A stretch of 64,000 nucleotides of DNA from Burkholderia pyrrocinia (GCF_022809715.1 NZ_CP094460.1:744001-808000); one strand, 5' to 3'. Positions 53,109-63,030 are shown, counted from the stretch's first letter. The notes: a model not told the origin generated them from the letters alone. Numbers and translations are program-made.

Positions 53109-54074
53109 TTACTGCGCGGCGGCCGTCTTTTGCGCAGGCGCCGCGAACGCACCCGCATACGAGCGGTCGAGCAGCTTCGACGTGTCGTACGCGGCCGGAA
53201 TCACGCCGGCCTTGTGCAGGAAATCGGCCGTGTTCTGCGCGTCCTTCGCGGCCGTGTCGTCGACCGGGCCCACGCGCTGCTTCGCATTGTCGAGCCAGCG
53301 GTACGCGACGTCGGGCTCGAGCTTCGCGCGCTTCGACCATAGGTCCGCGTACTCGCGCGGATGGCTGTCGACCCACTGGCGTGCGGCCACGACGCGCTTC
53401 AGGAAATCGGTGATCTCCGCCCGCTTGCCCGACGCGGCCTGCTCGTTCGCGGCGACGAAGCTCAGCGCGGGCATCAGCCCCTGCGCGGTGGTGATGGGCC
53501 GCGCGCCCTGCCGCAACGCCAGCGTGCTGACGAACGGCTCCCACAGCGACACGGCATCGACCGAGCCGTTCGCGAGCGCGTTGGTCGCGTCGATCGGCAT
53601 CAGGTACGCGTACTTGACCGAATCCGCGCGCAGGCCCGCGTGTTCGAGCGCGCGCAGCACGAGCTGCTGGCTCCATGCGCCGCGCCACACGGCGACGGTC
53701 TTGCCTTGCAAATCGGCCACGGTACGCACCGGCGAATTCTTCGGCACGAGGATCGCGACGCCGTCGAGGCTCTGCCGCGACACCGCGACGACCTTCACCG
53801 GCGCGCCGCGCGCGGCAAGTGTGAGCAGCGCGGAATCGCCGAGAAAGCCGATGTCGATCGCGTTGCCGTTCAGGCTCTCGGCGACCGGCGCGGCGGCCTG
53901 GAAGTGCTTCCACTCGATCGTGTAAGGCAGGTCCTTCAGCACGCCGGACGCCTCCATCGACGCCTGGATGTTGAAGTAGTTCTGTTCACCGACGCGCAGC
54001 GTGACGGTGTCTTTCGCGATGCCCGGCTGCGCGGCAAGCGCCAGCAAGAGCGCCGTGACGATTCGGCTCAGCAA
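53109..54074 (-). CDS. SsuA/TauA-like sulfonate-type ABC binding protein
   Basis: The protein has 321 residues, with a TTG start set by GGGAG six bases upstream. A Sec signal ends near PGIAKD. The fold is that of NrtA/SsuA/TauA proteins: LRVGEQNYFNIQASMEASGV, YTIEWKHFQAAAPVAESL, NAIDIGFLGDSALL, GKTVAVWRGAWSQQL, and the late VDAVSLWEPFVS. It should bind an alkanesulfonate or sulfate ester in the periplasm. No permease or ATPase gene is next to it, so it must use components encoded elsewhere. It heads a two-gene operon with the SsuD-like gene. Confidence 0.85.
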   Translation of the reverse strand: MLSRIVTALLLALAAQPGIAKDTVTLRVGEQNYFNIQASMEASGVLKDLPYTIEWKHFQAAAPVAESLNGNAIDIGFLGDSALLTLAARGAPVKVVAVSRQSLDGVAILVPKNSPVRTVADLQGKTVAVWRGAWSQQLVLRALEHAGLRADSVKYAYLMPIDATNALANGSVDAVSLWEPFVSTLALRQGARPITTAQGLMPALSFVAANEQAASGKRAEITDFLKRVVAARQWVDSHPREYADLWSKRAKLEPDVAYRWLDNAKQRVGPVDDTAAKDAQNTADFLHKAGVIPAAYDTSKLLDRSYAGAFAAPAQKTAAAQ

Positions 54075-54305
54075 CGTGATCTCCCGGATGGTTGGCGGGC
54101 TGCCGCACGACGGCGGCGCCTCGTTGTCCGCCTTGCGCGACGGCCGGCGGAACGGATGGATCCGATGAAGATACGGCGATCCTCTTCATGAGACAAACGC
54201 AATATTCTTCTATGTAAAGATGCAAATATTTTATGGAACGAGCCGCGTCACGCGACACCGGACGCAGCCCTCCGCCACATATCGTTCGAATGATTCCTCG
54301 ACAGA

Positions 54306-54353
54306 TATTTCGCGCACGAAATAAATCCCGGACTATATTTCGCATACGAAATA
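54306..54353 (+). promoter_or_regulatory. two TATTTC-N6-GAAATA palindromes, probable MarR operators
   Basis: TATTTCGCGCACGAAATA (54306-54323) and TATTTCGCATACGAAATA (54336-54353) share arms and are exactly 30 bases apart centre to centre, so two dimers would bind on the same face of the helix. The second ends 22 bases before the hydrolase ATG. The co-transcribed MarR protein is the obvious ligand. The rest of 54075-54375 carries the promoter of the divergent SsuA-like gene. Confidence 0.7.
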
Positions 54354-54375
54354 ACCATCTGGAACGAGGACGGCC

Positions 54376-55293
54376 ATGACCTCCCAACCGATCGAGTTTT
54401 CCGCCATCGACGGCTATCCGCTGCGCGGCACGCTGTGGACGCCCGATGCCGAACCGCGCGCGCTGGTGCTGATCCATCCGGCGACGGCCGTGCCGGAGCG
54501 GCTGTATGCGGGCTTCGCGCGCTTCCTGACCGAACGCGGCTTCGCGGCATTGACCTACAACTACCGCGGCATCGGCGCGTCGCGGCCCGCGCGCCTGGGC
54601 GCGCTGCGAGCCCGCATGCGCGACTGGATGGAGCTCGACGTCGGCGCCGCGACCGCATGGGCACGGCAGGCATACGAAGGATTGCCGCTGCTGGCGGTCG
54701 GGCATAGCGTCGGCGGGCACGCGATCGGGCTTTCCGCGAGCACGACGCATCTGCGCGCGGCCGTGCTCGTCGCCGCGCATGCAGGCAGCACGCGACTGAT
54801 CGCGCAGGCGGCCGAGCGCCTGAAGGTGCGGCTGATCCTGCGCGTGCTGGGCCCGCTGATGTCCGCGCTGCTCGGCTACGTGCCCGGCAAGCGGCTCGGG
54901 CTCGGCGAGGACCTGCCGGCCGGCGTGTTCCGCGAATGGAGCCGCTGGACGACGCTGCCGCACTATTTCTTCGACGATCCGACACTCGGCGCGGCCGATC
55001 GTTTCTCGAAACAGCGGCTGCCTGTCCTCGCGCTCGGCTTCGACGACGATCCGTGGGCGAACCCGGCCGCGATCGACCTGCTGGTAAGCTATCTGACCGG
55101 CGCGGCGGTCGAGCGCCGCCAGATCGATCCGCACGCGGCGGGCAGCGGCCCGGTCGGGCACATGGGCTTCTTCCGCAGCCGGCCCGGCACCGTGCTGTGG
55201 CCCGACCTGGCCGACTGGCTCGCGCAGGCACTCGACACGCCGCGCGCCGCCGGCCGTCCCTCCCTTTCCATTGCAGCCGGGAACCCAGCTTGA
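54376..55293 (+). CDS. alpha/beta-hydrolase (serine hydrolase, S33-like)
   Basis: The protein of 305 residues begins MTSQPIEFSAIDGYPLRG, with GAGGA upstream. The nucleophile elbow is GHSVGGH near residue 111. The oxyanion region is LVLIHPATAVPERLY near 32, and NYRGIGASR near 60 is typical. The acid may be Asp in GFDDDPWANP and the catalytic His in GPVGHMGFF near 262. No signal peptide, so it is cytoplasmic; substrate may be a small ester or lactone. Its stop overlaps the TTG start of the MarR gene, so regulator and enzyme are co-expressed. Confidence 0.85.
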   Translation: MTSQPIEFSAIDGYPLRGTLWTPDAEPRALVLIHPATAVPERLYAGFARFLTERGFAALTYNYRGIGASRPARLGALRARMRDWMELDVGAATAWARQAYEGLPLLAVGHSVGGHAIGLSASTTHLRAAVLVAAHAGSTRLIAQAAERLKVRLILRVLGPLMSALLGYVPGKRLGLGEDLPAGVFREWSRWTTLPHYFFDDPTLGAADRFSKQRLPVLALGFDDDPWANPAAIDLLVSYLTGAAVERRQIDPHAAGSGPVGHMGFFRSRPGTVLWPDLADWLAQALDTPRAAGRPSLSIAAGNPA

Positions 55294-55721
55294 GCGAAAA
55301 CCGACGACTGTTTTTCCTGTTGAACATCGGCCAGCGGCGCGTGCAGCGCTGGGTCGACCGCAAGGCCGAGACCGATACGCGCGCGAGCGCCGCGCAGGCC
55401 GGCGTGCTGTTCTGTCTCGCGAAGCAGGACGGCGCGCTGATCGGCGAAGTCGGCGCCGCGCTGCAGCTCGCGCCGTCCGCGATGACGGGGCTCGCCGACC
55501 GGATGGCGAAAGCCGGCCTGCTCGCGCGCCACGCCGATTCGAACGACGGCCGCGCGACGCGCCTGTACCTGACCGACGAAGGCCACACGGCGCTCAAGCG
55601 CGCGCGCGTGCTGCTGCGCGAATTGAACGAGAAGCTGTGCGACGGGTTTTCCGACGCGGAACTCGATATCGTCGCGCGCTGGCTGCACGCGTTGCAGGAC
55701 CGGTTTCCGGCGGAGCGCTGA
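55290..55721 (+). CDS. MarR-family regulator
   Basis: The protein has 143 residues from a TTG start that overlaps the TGA of the hydrolase as TTGA, with GGGAA upstream. The winged HTH is visible: LIGEVGAALQLAPSAMTGLA, the DRMAKAGLLARH helix and the DGRATRLYLTDEG wing. MarR dimers bind short palindromes and let go on binding phenolic or other small ligands. The two TATTTC-N6-GAAATA sites upstream of the operon are its likely operators, making a self-regulated hydrolase switch. Confidence 0.88.
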   Translation: MSENRRLFFLLNIGQRRVQRWVDRKAETDTRASAAQAGVLFCLAKQDGALIGEVGAALQLAPSAMTGLADRMAKAGLLARHADSNDGRATRLYLTDEGHTALKRARVLLRELNEKLCDGFSDAELDIVARWLHALQDRFPAER

Positions 55722-56243
55722 GCAGCGGCAACGCGGACGCCGCATCGCCTGCCGGCAGCGAATCGATTCGACAAAACCGGCTCGCGCCGGCCGCAATCGA
55801 AAGCGATTGCGATTCGCCTTTTCGATTCGATTTCCGCGCACTCGCGACGGCAAATTTTGCGTTCGCGCCGCGCCGCTCCGGCAACGCTTTCCGGCTACGC
55901 TCTGTTACAAAAAATTGCCTGCCGCGCCGCATCCGGATCATCTACATTGCAATCCACTTCTACGCATTCTTCGCCTGCCCGAACCGGCGTCCCAGCCGGG
56001 CGGCATCAACGACACATCCGTTACAAGCAATAAAACGAATAGGAGTCTTGACCGAAGTGCTGGCGGTATCCAGCGCACGCGGATCGCGGTGGCTGAAGCG
56101 GTATCCTGAACGACACGTCCCGGCGGCATGCATCGTGCGCGTCGCCGCGGCGCCCCGATCCGGCGGCCTGTGCCGCCGCGCATCGGCTCGCGCTGCCTCG
56201 TTCCGCCGCACCATCGCGGCCGCACGTCAACGAGGAGCAGTTC
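55722..56243. other. 522-bp intergenic region, no gene supported
   Basis: The stretch between the marR stop and the BNR-repeat gene holds no gene I can support. An AGGAG-TTG pair near 56041 opens a frame, but its product is unlike protein (Arg/Ala-rich) and overlaps the next gene. An AT-rich block at 55915-56045 may carry the promoter. Confidence 0.4.
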
Positions 56244-57686
56244 ATGCGACGCACTATCGTGTCCCACCCGCTTTTCACCTGCCTGCCCGCCGTGATGGCG
56301 CTGGCCTGTGCCGCCGCGCACGCCGATCCCGTGCTCGTGTCCGGCCCCAGTCCATACGCCGCCTGCACCATAGGCGGGCCCGGCACCGTCTATGTGAATG
56401 CCGAGGTCGAACCCTGGCTTTCGGTCAATCCGGCAAACCCGACGAACATGATCGGCGTATGGCAGCAGGACCGCTGGTCGAACGGCGGCGCGCACGGGCT
56501 CGTCGCCGGCTATACGTTCGACGGCGGCGCGACCTGGGCGCGGACGACTCAGCCGTTCAGCGCGTGCGCGCCGGGCGGGCTCAAGTACGAGCGCGCGTCC
56601 GACCCATGGGTGTCCTTCGGCCCGGACGGCACCGCGTATTCGGTATCGATCTCGTTCAACCAGTCGAACAACAGCAACGCGGTCGCGGCATCGGTATCGG
56701 CCGACGGCGGGCAGACGTGGAGCAGCCCCGCATTGCTGATGGCGGACAACGAACCGACCACGCAGTTCTTCAACGACAAGGAATCGGTGACGGCGAACCC
56801 GGTGAAGGCCGGCACCGCATACGCGGTATGGGACCGCCTCGAACTGCCGAACGGCAATCCGTACGCGAACCTGCATACGCAGGCGTTCCGCGGGCCGACG
56901 CTGTTCTCGAAGACGACCGACGGCGGCAAGACCTGGAGCAAGGCGAAGGTCATCGTCCACGTGCCGTCGCGCCAGCAGACGATCGGCAACCAGATCGTCG
57001 TCGATCCGAAAAGCGGCACGCTGTACGATTTCTTCAACCTGATCCAGCCGCCGTTCAGCAAGGCCGCGGGCAAGGTCGCGTTCATCAAGTCGACCGACGA
57101 CGGCGCAACCTGGACACAGCCGCAGGTGATCGCGGGGCTGCAGACGGTCGGCGTGACGGACCCGAACACCGGCGAACCCGTGCGCACCGGCGACATCATT
57201 CCCGAGCCCGCGATCGATCCCGCATCGGGCCAGCTTTACGTCGTATGGCAGGACAGCCGCTTCAACGGCGGCAAGTACGACGAGGTCGCGCTATCGACGT
57301 CGAAGGACGGCGGCGCATCCTGGAGCGCGCCGCTGCAGATCAACACGCCGACCGGCCGGCCGGCCTTCAATCCGTCGGTGCGCGTCGACAACGCGGGCGC
57401 CGTGATGGTCACCCACTACGACTTCCGCGACCTGCTGGCCGGGAACACGACGACGCTGCCGACGGGCTTCTGGCGCAAGATCTCGCACGACGGCGGCGCC
57501 ACGTTCAGCGACGAGCGGCGCGTCGGCGGACCGTTCGACATGAAGCTCGCGCCGAACGCGGAAGGCTTCTTCATCGGCGACTACCAGGGCCTCGACGTCG
57601 GCCCGTCGTCGTCGTTCCATCCGTTCTTCGTCCAGACCAGCGCGGGCAACCTGACGAACCGCACGGACGTGTTCTTCGCCCAATGA
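56244..57686 (+). CDS. exported BNR-repeat (sialidase-fold) protein
   Basis: The protein has 480 residues with a Sec signal cut near AAAHADP and GAGGAG before the ATG. At least six Asp-box repeats of the form S-x-D-G-G-x-T-W are visible (FDGGATWAR, SADGGQTWSS, TTDGGKTWSK, STDDGATWTQ, SKDGGASWSA, SHDGGATFSD), spaced to form a six-bladed propeller. The Arg triad of true sialidases cannot be placed with confidence, so sialidase activity is not claimed. It probably binds or cuts an extracellular glycan. It is monocistronic. An eight-base inverted repeat at 57704-57739 separates it from the convergent adh gene. Confidence 0.8.
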   Translation: MRRTIVSHPLFTCLPAVMALACAAAHADPVLVSGPSPYAACTIGGPGTVYVNAEVEPWLSVNPANPTNMIGVWQQDRWSNGGAHGLVAGYTFDGGATWARTTQPFSACAPGGLKYERASDPWVSFGPDGTAYSVSISFNQSNNSNAVAASVSADGGQTWSSPALLMADNEPTTQFFNDKESVTANPVKAGTAYAVWDRLELPNGNPYANLHTQAFRGPTLFSKTTDGGKTWSKAKVIVHVPSRQQTIGNQIVVDPKSGTLYDFFNLIQPPFSKAAGKVAFIKSTDDGATWTQPQVIAGLQTVGVTDPNTGEPVRTGDIIPEPAIDPASGQLYVVWQDSRFNGGKYDEVALSTSKDGGASWSAPLQINTPTGRPAFNPSVRVDNAGAVMVTHYDFRDLLAGNTTTLPTGFWRKISHDGGATFSDERRVGGPFDMKLAPNAEGFFIGDYQGLDVGPSSSFHPFFVQTSAGNLTNRTDVFFAQ

Positions 57687-57746
57687 TGTGAACCAGGCTG
57701 CACGGCCGCCGTCGCGACGTGATCCGTCGCGCGGCGGCCGCGCGCG

Positions 57747-58775
57747 TCACTGCATCTCGGTCAGCACGATGCGCCCGTCGACCTTGCCTTCGCGTAACTT
57801 CGCGAACACGTCGTTGATGTTGCCGAGCCGGTCGCGATGGATATGCGCGCGCACCAGGCCGTCGGCCGCGAAGTCGAGCGATTCCTGCAGGTCGCGGCGC
57901 GTGCCGACGATCGAGCCGCGCACGGTGATGCCGTTCAGCACCGTCGAGAAGATCGGCAACGGGAAATCGCCGGGCGGCAGCCCGTTGAGCGCGACCGTGC
58001 CGCCGCGCCGCACCATCCCGAGCGCCTGCGCGAACGCGCTGCGCGACACCGCCGTGACCAGCACGCCGTGCGCACCGCCGATCTCTTTCTGGATCACCTT
58101 CGCCGGATCGTCGACCGATGCGTCGATCGTCAGTTCCGCGCCGAGCTGCCGCGCGAGCGCGAGCTTGTCGGGCGAAATGTCGATCGCGGCAACGTGCAGG
58201 CCCATCGCGCGTGCATATTGCACCGCCACGTGCCCGAGGCCGCCGACGCCGGAGATCGCGAGCCACTGACCGGGGCGCGTATCGGTGACGCGAATGCCCT
58301 TGTAGACGGTCACGCCCGCGCACAGGATCGGCGCGATCTCGTCGAACGCGACCTTCGCCGGCAGATGGCCGACGTAGTCGGGATCGGCCAGCACGTATTC
58401 CGCATAGCTGCCGTTCACCGAATAGCCGGTGTTCTGCTGGTCGTGACACAGCGTTTCCCAGCCCGTATAGCAGTACTCGCAATGTCCGCAGGCCTTGTAA
58501 AGCCATGGCACGCCGACGCGGTCGCCCTCGCGCACGTGCGTGACGCCCGCGCCGACCGCCGCGACGATGCCCACGCCTTCATGCCCCGGAATGAACGGCA
58601 GCGACGGCTTCACGGGCCAGTCGCCGTCGGCCGCGTGCAGATCGGTATGGCAGACGCCCGTCGCCTTGATGTTGACGAGGATCTGGCCGGGGCCCGGCGT
58701 CGGCACGGGCACTTCCTCGATACGCAACGGTTCGCCGAATGCGTGCACCACGGCGGCTTTCATGGTTTGCGTCAT
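57747..58775 (-). CDS. adhP: zinc-dependent alcohol dehydrogenase, AdhP type
   Basis: The protein has 342 residues from [18 protein letters not shown], with AGGAG six bases upstream. Catalytic zinc ligands are in [14 protein letters not shown] and GHEGVGIV, and the structural zinc site is [29 protein letters not shown] is the NAD-binding turn. The [15 protein letters not shown] segment is typical of AdhP ethanol/propanol dehydrogenases. It oxidises short alcohols or reduces the aldehydes in the cytoplasm. It is divergent from the ZnuD-like receptor; the Zur box between them is 273 bases from this start, so zinc control of this zinc enzyme is possible but weak. Confidence 0.9.
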   Translation of the reverse strand: MTQTMKAAVVHAFGEPLRIEEVPVPTPGPGQILVNIKATGVCHTDLHAADGDWPVKPSLPFIPGHEGVGIVAAVGAGVTHVREGDRVGVPWLYKACGHCEYCYTGWETLCHDQQNTGYSVNGSYAEYVLADPDYVGHLPAKVAFDEIAPILCAGVTVYKGIRVTDTRPGQWLAISGVGGLGHVAVQYARAMGLHVAAIDISPDKLALARQLGAELTIDASVDDPAKVIQKEIGGAHGVLVTAVSRSAFAQALGMVRRGGTVALNGLPPGDFPLPIFSTVLNGITVRGSIVGTRRDLQESLDFAADGLVRAHIHRDRLGNINDVFAKLREGKVDGRIVLTEMQ

Positions 58776-59047
58776 GCGTCGCTCCTGTCTGGTCGATGAG
58801 CGATCCAGTATCCGGTTTCGGAATCGGAGGACGTTGATACGTATCAACGCGATGCGCGCCATCCGCAAATCGCGGCTGCTTCATCGCGCCGCACGGCGGC
58901 GCGACGCGGTCGGGCGCGCGGCGCTTCGCTCCACGCCGTGCCGGTCGCACTCGCAGGCGATCTTCAGCCGGAACGCCTTCCGCTCGAACCGATATTTCGA
59001 CGACCAGACGGAAGTCGTACGCTCCGCTGACATCCGGCTTGGAATTT

Positions 59048-59070
59048 GAAATGATATAACATATCATTTC
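59048..59070. promoter_or_regulatory. Zur box upstream of the ZnuD-like receptor
   Basis: A perfect ten-base inverted repeat, GAAATGATAT with ATATCATTTC, surrounds AAC. It matches the Zur consensus of proteobacteria (GAAATGTTATA-type arms). It lies about 160 bases before the receptor ATG. Zinc-loaded Zur would repress there. The remaining parts of 58776-59228 hold no supported gene. Confidence 0.8.
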
Positions 59071-59228
59071 GCGTGCTCGTCCGCCTGACGCCTTTCCTCC
59101 CGGGTGGCCGAGCGTCGCCGAGCCATGTTCCAACGGGTCACCGCGCGTCGTTGACGCAACAATATATCGTATCCAGCTGTGACCCGCATCGCTCGTTATC
59201 CGATCCGATTCCAACCGATTCACCGACC

Positions 59229-61307
59229 ATGCGCGACCTCCCTCGTCTACCGCTTCGCCCGCTTTCGCCCCTTTCGCTGATGCTGCTCGCCGCCGCCGCG
59301 CACGCGCAGACCGATGCACCCGCCGCATCGGGCACGCCTTCGGCTACCGCGCTCGCGCCGATCTTCGTGACCGCGAACCCGCTCGGCGATACCGAGCTGA
59401 TCTCGCCGACCGTCCAGCTTTCCGGCGACGCGCTGACGCGCCGCCAGGCCGATTCGCTCGGCGAAACGCTGAACGGGCTGCCCGGCGTGTCGACCACCAC
59501 CTACGGGCCGATGGTCGGCCGCCCGATCATCCGCGGCATGGACGGCGACCGGATCCGGCTGCTGCAGAACGGCGTCGCGTCCTACGACGCGTCGTCGCTG
59601 TCGTACGACCATGCGGTACCGCAGGATCCGCTGTCGATCGAACGCGTCGAGATCGTGCGCGGCCCGGCCGCGCTGCTGTACGGCGGCAACGCGGTGGGCG
59701 GCGTCGTCAACACGATCGACAACCGGATTCCGCGCGAAGCGATCGAAGGCGTGACGGGTGCGCTCGACGCGCGCTACGGCGGCGCGAATTCCGTGCGCGC
59801 GGGTGCCGCGCAGGTCGAAGGCGGCAACGGCCGCTTCGCGTTCCACGTCGACGCGTTCGACCGCGAAACGAGCAAGCTGCGGATTCCCGGCTACGCACGC
59901 AGCAGCGCACAACGCGCGATCGACGGCCCCGATACGCCGCAGCCGGAAGGCAGCGTGCCGAACAGCGACGGCCGCGTGCACGGCGGCGCGGTGGGCGCGT
60001 CGTACACGTGGGCGGACGGCTTCGCGGGCCTGTCGTACAGCGGCTACGAATCGAACTACGGCTCCGTCGCGGAGAGCGACGTGCGGCTGCGGATGCGCCA
60101 GGAACGCCTCGCGCTCGCGTCCGAGGTGCGCAACCTGAGCGGGCCGTTCACGAAGCTGAAATTCGACTTCGCGTATACCGACTATCGCCACAAGGAAGTC
60201 GACAACGGCGAGACGGCGACCACCTTCCGCAACCGCGGCTACGAGGCGCGCATCGAGGCGCGGCATCGCAGGATCGGCCCGTTCGAAGGCGCGATCGGCG
60301 TGCAGTTCGGCCAGAACACGTTTTCCGCGCTCGGCGACGAGACGCTCGTGCCGTCCACCCGCACCAACAGCGTCGCGCTGTTCGGCCTCGAGGAATGGCA
60401 GGTCGTCCCGGCGCTGAAGCTGTCTCTCGGCGGCCGCTTCGAGCACGTGAATGTCGACCCCGATCCGGCCGGCGTCGAGAAATTCGCGGGTGCGCAGCCG
60501 CGCGATTTCAATGCGGGCAGCCTGTCGGCCGGCGCGCTGTTTTCGCTGACGCCCGTGTGGTCGGTCGCGGCGAACGTCGCGTACACCGAACGCGCGCCGA
60601 CCTTCTACGAGCTGTATTCGAACGGCCCGCACGATGCGACCGGCCAGTTCCTGATCGGCAACCCGAACGCGTCGAAGGAAAAGGCCGTGTCGACCGACCT
60701 GTCGCTGCGCTATGCGAGCGGCCCGAACCGCGGCAGCGTCGGCGTGTTCTACAACCGCTTCTCGAACTACCTGACCGAGTACAACACCGGCCGCGTCGTG
60801 AACGACGACGGCGAGCCCGTCACGCCCGGCGCCGACGGCTCGCTGAACGAAGCGATCTATCGCGGCGTGCGCGCCGAGTTCTACGGCATCGAGCTGGACG
60901 GCAAATGGCGCGCGTTCTCGCGGCGCGGCCATACGGTCGACCTGGAACTGACGGCCGACTACACGCACGCGCGCAACGTCGACACGGGCCAGCCGCTGCC
61001 GCGCATCGCGCCGCTGCGCGCGACGCTCGCGGCCGACTACGGTTACGGCCCGTTCGGCGCGCGTGCGCAGGTCACGCACGCGTGGTCGCAGCATCGCGTG
61101 CCCGACAACGACTTCTCGACGGACGGCTACACGTCGCTCGGCGTGATGCTGACCTACAAGTTCCGCGTCGGCGCGACGCACTGGCTCGCGTACCTGCGCG
61201 GCGACAACCTGACGAACCAGGAAATCCGCTATTCGACTTCGGTCGTGCGCGGCTTCGCGCCCGAAGGCGGCCGCAGCGTGATGGCCGGGTTGCGCACTAC
61301 GTTCTGA
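59229..61307 (+). CDS. znuD: TonB-dependent outer-membrane receptor, ZnuD-like (zinc uptake)
   Basis: The protein has 692 residues with a signal peptide cut after AAAAHAQ. The plug (about residues 40-155) begins PIFVTANPLG and includes ETLNGLPGVSTTTYGPMVGR and RGPAALLYGGNAVGGVVN. The 22-strand barrel ends in the phenylalanine of GLRTTF. Plug blocks such as RPIIRGMDGDRIRLLQNG and ASSLSYDHAVPQDPLSIERV are typical of ZnuD-type receptors. The Zur box upstream supports zinc as the transported ion. TonB energises entry into the periplasm. The symbol rests on family plus Zur box. Confidence 0.88.
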   Translation: MRDLPRLPLRPLSPLSLMLLAAAAHAQTDAPAASGTPSATALAPIFVTANPLGDTELISPTVQLSGDALTRRQADSLGETLNGLPGVSTTTYGPMVGRPIIRGMDGDRIRLLQNGVASYDASSLSYDHAVPQDPLSIERVEIVRGPAALLYGGNAVGGVVNTIDNRIPREAIEGVTGALDARYGGANSVRAGAAQVEGGNGRFAFHVDAFDRETSKLRIPGYARSSAQRAIDGPDTPQPEGSVPNSDGRVHGGAVGASYTWADGFAGLSYSGYESNYGSVAESDVRLRMRQERLALASEVRNLSGPFTKLKFDFAYTDYRHKEVDNGETATTFRNRGYEARIEARHRRIGPFEGAIGVQFGQNTFSALGDETLVPSTRTNSVALFGLEEWQVVPALKLSLGGRFEHVNVDPDPAGVEKFAGAQPRDFNAGSLSAGALFSLTPVWSVAANVAYTERAPTFYELYSNGPHDATGQFLIGNPNASKEKAVSTDLSLRYASGPNRGSVGVFYNRFSNYLTEYNTGRVVNDDGEPVTPGADGSLNEAIYRGVRAEFYGIELDGKWRAFSRRGHTVDLELTADYTHARNVDTGQPLPRIAPLRATLAADYGYGPFGARAQVTHAWSQHRVPDNDFSTDGYTSLGVMLTYKFRVGATHWLAYLRGDNLTNQEIRYSTSVVRGFAPEGGRSVMAGLRTTF

Positions 61308-61321
61308 GTGCCGTGCGGCCC

Positions 61322-61364
61322 GCCGGAACTTGCGCACGCGGCGTTCGCCCGCACAAGTTCCGGC
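61322..61364. terminator. inverted repeat after the receptor gene
   Basis: Eleven-base arms GCCGGAACTTG and CAAGTTCCGGC enclose a 21-base loop, 14 bases after the receptor stop. No T-run follows, so termination is only probable. The rest of 61365-61616, before the otsA start, holds no gene but should carry its promoter (an AT-rich run lies near 61430-61475). Confidence 0.5.
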
Positions 61365-61616
61365 CCCGCCCGTCGCGAGATGCAGCGCACATCGCGCGGC
61401 ATCTCGCCGTTTCCCCTGCGCCGACGCAGACTTTTAAAACTGGCGAATGACGAGTATCCTAAAAAAAGCACTCCCCGTTCGGACGGCGAATCGCGTGCCC
61501 TGATTCCCGTCCGATCGCATTGCGGCCCCATCGCATCGCGCGCAGCGCGCCGATGGCGGCGTCCGCTTCGCGCCCCGGCCGCACGAACCTTCCCCCAACA
61601 ATCGTCAGGAGAGCTG

Positions 61617-63023
61617 GTGAGCCGACTCGTCGTCGTATCCAATCGCATCGCAGATCCCCGTAAAGCCGCGGCCGGCGGCCTCGCCGTCGCCGTGAAGGAC
61701 AGCCTGCAGGAAACCGGCGGCGTCTGGTTCGGCTGGAGCGGCAGGCTACGCGGCGCCGACGATCAGCCCTCGCACGGCGAAGAGGTGCAGATCCAGAACG
61801 TCGGCGGGATCCAGCTCGCGACGATCGACCTCGACCCGCAGGACTACGACGCTTACTACCTCGGCTATTCGAACAACGTGCTGTGGCCGGTGTTCCACTA
61901 TCGGCTCGATCTCGCGCAGTTCGACCGGCGCTTCGCCGACGGCTACCGGCGCGTGAACCAGCTGTTCGCGCGCAAGCTGCGCACGCTGCTGCGCCCCGAC
62001 GACGTCGTCTGGGTGCACGACTACCAGCTGATACCGCTCGCCGCCGAGCTGCGCGCGATGGGCTGCACGAATCCGATCGGCTTCTTCCTGCATATCCCGA
62101 TGCCGCCGCCGCCGATCATGGCCGCGATCCCCGAACACGAATGGCTGATGCGCTCGCTGTTCGCGTACGACCTCGTCGGCTTCCAGACCGAATCGGATCT
62201 GCTCCACTTCGAGCATTACGTCGAAGCGGAAGCCGGCGCCGCGCGGCTGCCGGATGGCCGCCTGCGCGCGTTCGGCCGCACGCTGTCGGCCGGCGCGTTT
62301 CCGATCGGCATCAACGTCGACGAGTTCGAGTCGCTCGCCCGCGATCGCGACGGCATCGACATGTTCGACCGGATGCGCGATGAATATTCGCGCCGCCAGT
62401 TGCTGGTCGGCGTCGACCGGCTCGACTACACGAAGGGGCTGCCGCAGCGCGTGCATGCGTTCCGCCAGTTGCTCGAGCAGTATCCGGAGAACCGCAACCG
62501 CGCGACGCTGATCCAGATCGCCGCGCCGAGCCGCGAGGATCTGGGCGCATACGACGACCTGCGGCGCGAGATGGACAGCCTGTGCGGCGCGATCAACGGC
62601 GACTACGGCGAACTCGAATGGATGCCGATGCGCTACATTCACCGCACCGTCGCGCGCAAGCGCTTGCCGGGCCTGTATCGCGCGAGCCGCGTCGCGCTCG
62701 TCACGCCGCTGCGCGACGGGATGAACCTCGTCGCGAAGGAGTTCCTCGCCGCGCAGGACGCGGCCGACCCGGGCGTGCTCGTGCTGTCGCGCTTCGCGGG
62801 TGCGGCCGAGCAATTGAAGCCGGCGCTGCTCGTCAATCCGTACGACACGCAAGGCACCGCGCAGGCGATCCAGCGCGCGCTCGCGATGCCGCTCGAAGAA
62901 CGCCGCCAGCGTCACTCCGCGCTGATGGCGATCGTGCGCAAGACCGACGTGCACTGGTGGCGCACGCGTTTTCTCGAAGCGCTCGCCGAAGCGGCCGAAG
63001 TCGCGGCGGCCACCGAGCACTGA
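61617..63023 (+). CDS. otsA: trehalose-6-phosphate synthase
   Basis: The protein has 468 residues from a GTG start with AGGAG six bases upstream. It is a GT20 retaining glycosyltransferase. Visible marks are VVVSNRIADP and the glucose-6-phosphate loop KAAAGGLAVAV at the N-terminus, VWVHDYQLIPLA near residue 130, FFLHIPMPPPP, VDRLDYTKGLPQRVHAFRQL near 260, and LRDGMNLVAKEF near 360. It joins UDP-glucose to glucose-6-phosphate. No otsB phosphatase is adjacent. With the OsmC-family gene next to it the region has a stress character. Confidence 0.95.
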   Translation: MSRLVVVSNRIADPRKAAAGGLAVAVKDSLQETGGVWFGWSGRLRGADDQPSHGEEVQIQNVGGIQLATIDLDPQDYDAYYLGYSNNVLWPVFHYRLDLAQFDRRFADGYRRVNQLFARKLRTLLRPDDVVWVHDYQLIPLAAELRAMGCTNPIGFFLHIPMPPPPIMAAIPEHEWLMRSLFAYDLVGFQTESDLLHFEHYVEAEAGAARLPDGRLRAFGRTLSAGAFPIGINVDEFESLARDRDGIDMFDRMRDEYSRRQLLVGVDRLDYTKGLPQRVHAFRQLLEQYPENRNRATLIQIAAPSREDLGAYDDLRREMDSLCGAINGDYGELEWMPMRYIHRTVARKRLPGLYRASRVALVTPLRDGMNLVAKEFLAAQDAADPGVLVLSRFAGAAEQLKPALLVNPYDTQGTAQAIQRALAMPLEERRQRHSALMAIVRKTDVHWWRTRFLEALAEAAEVAAATEH

Positions 63024-63030
63024 CGCGCAC

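Noticed and set aside
56041..56243. Small gene starting at the AGGAG-TTG near 56041
   Set aside because: The frame runs into the BNR-repeat gene out of phase and reads as Arg/Ala-rich noise.
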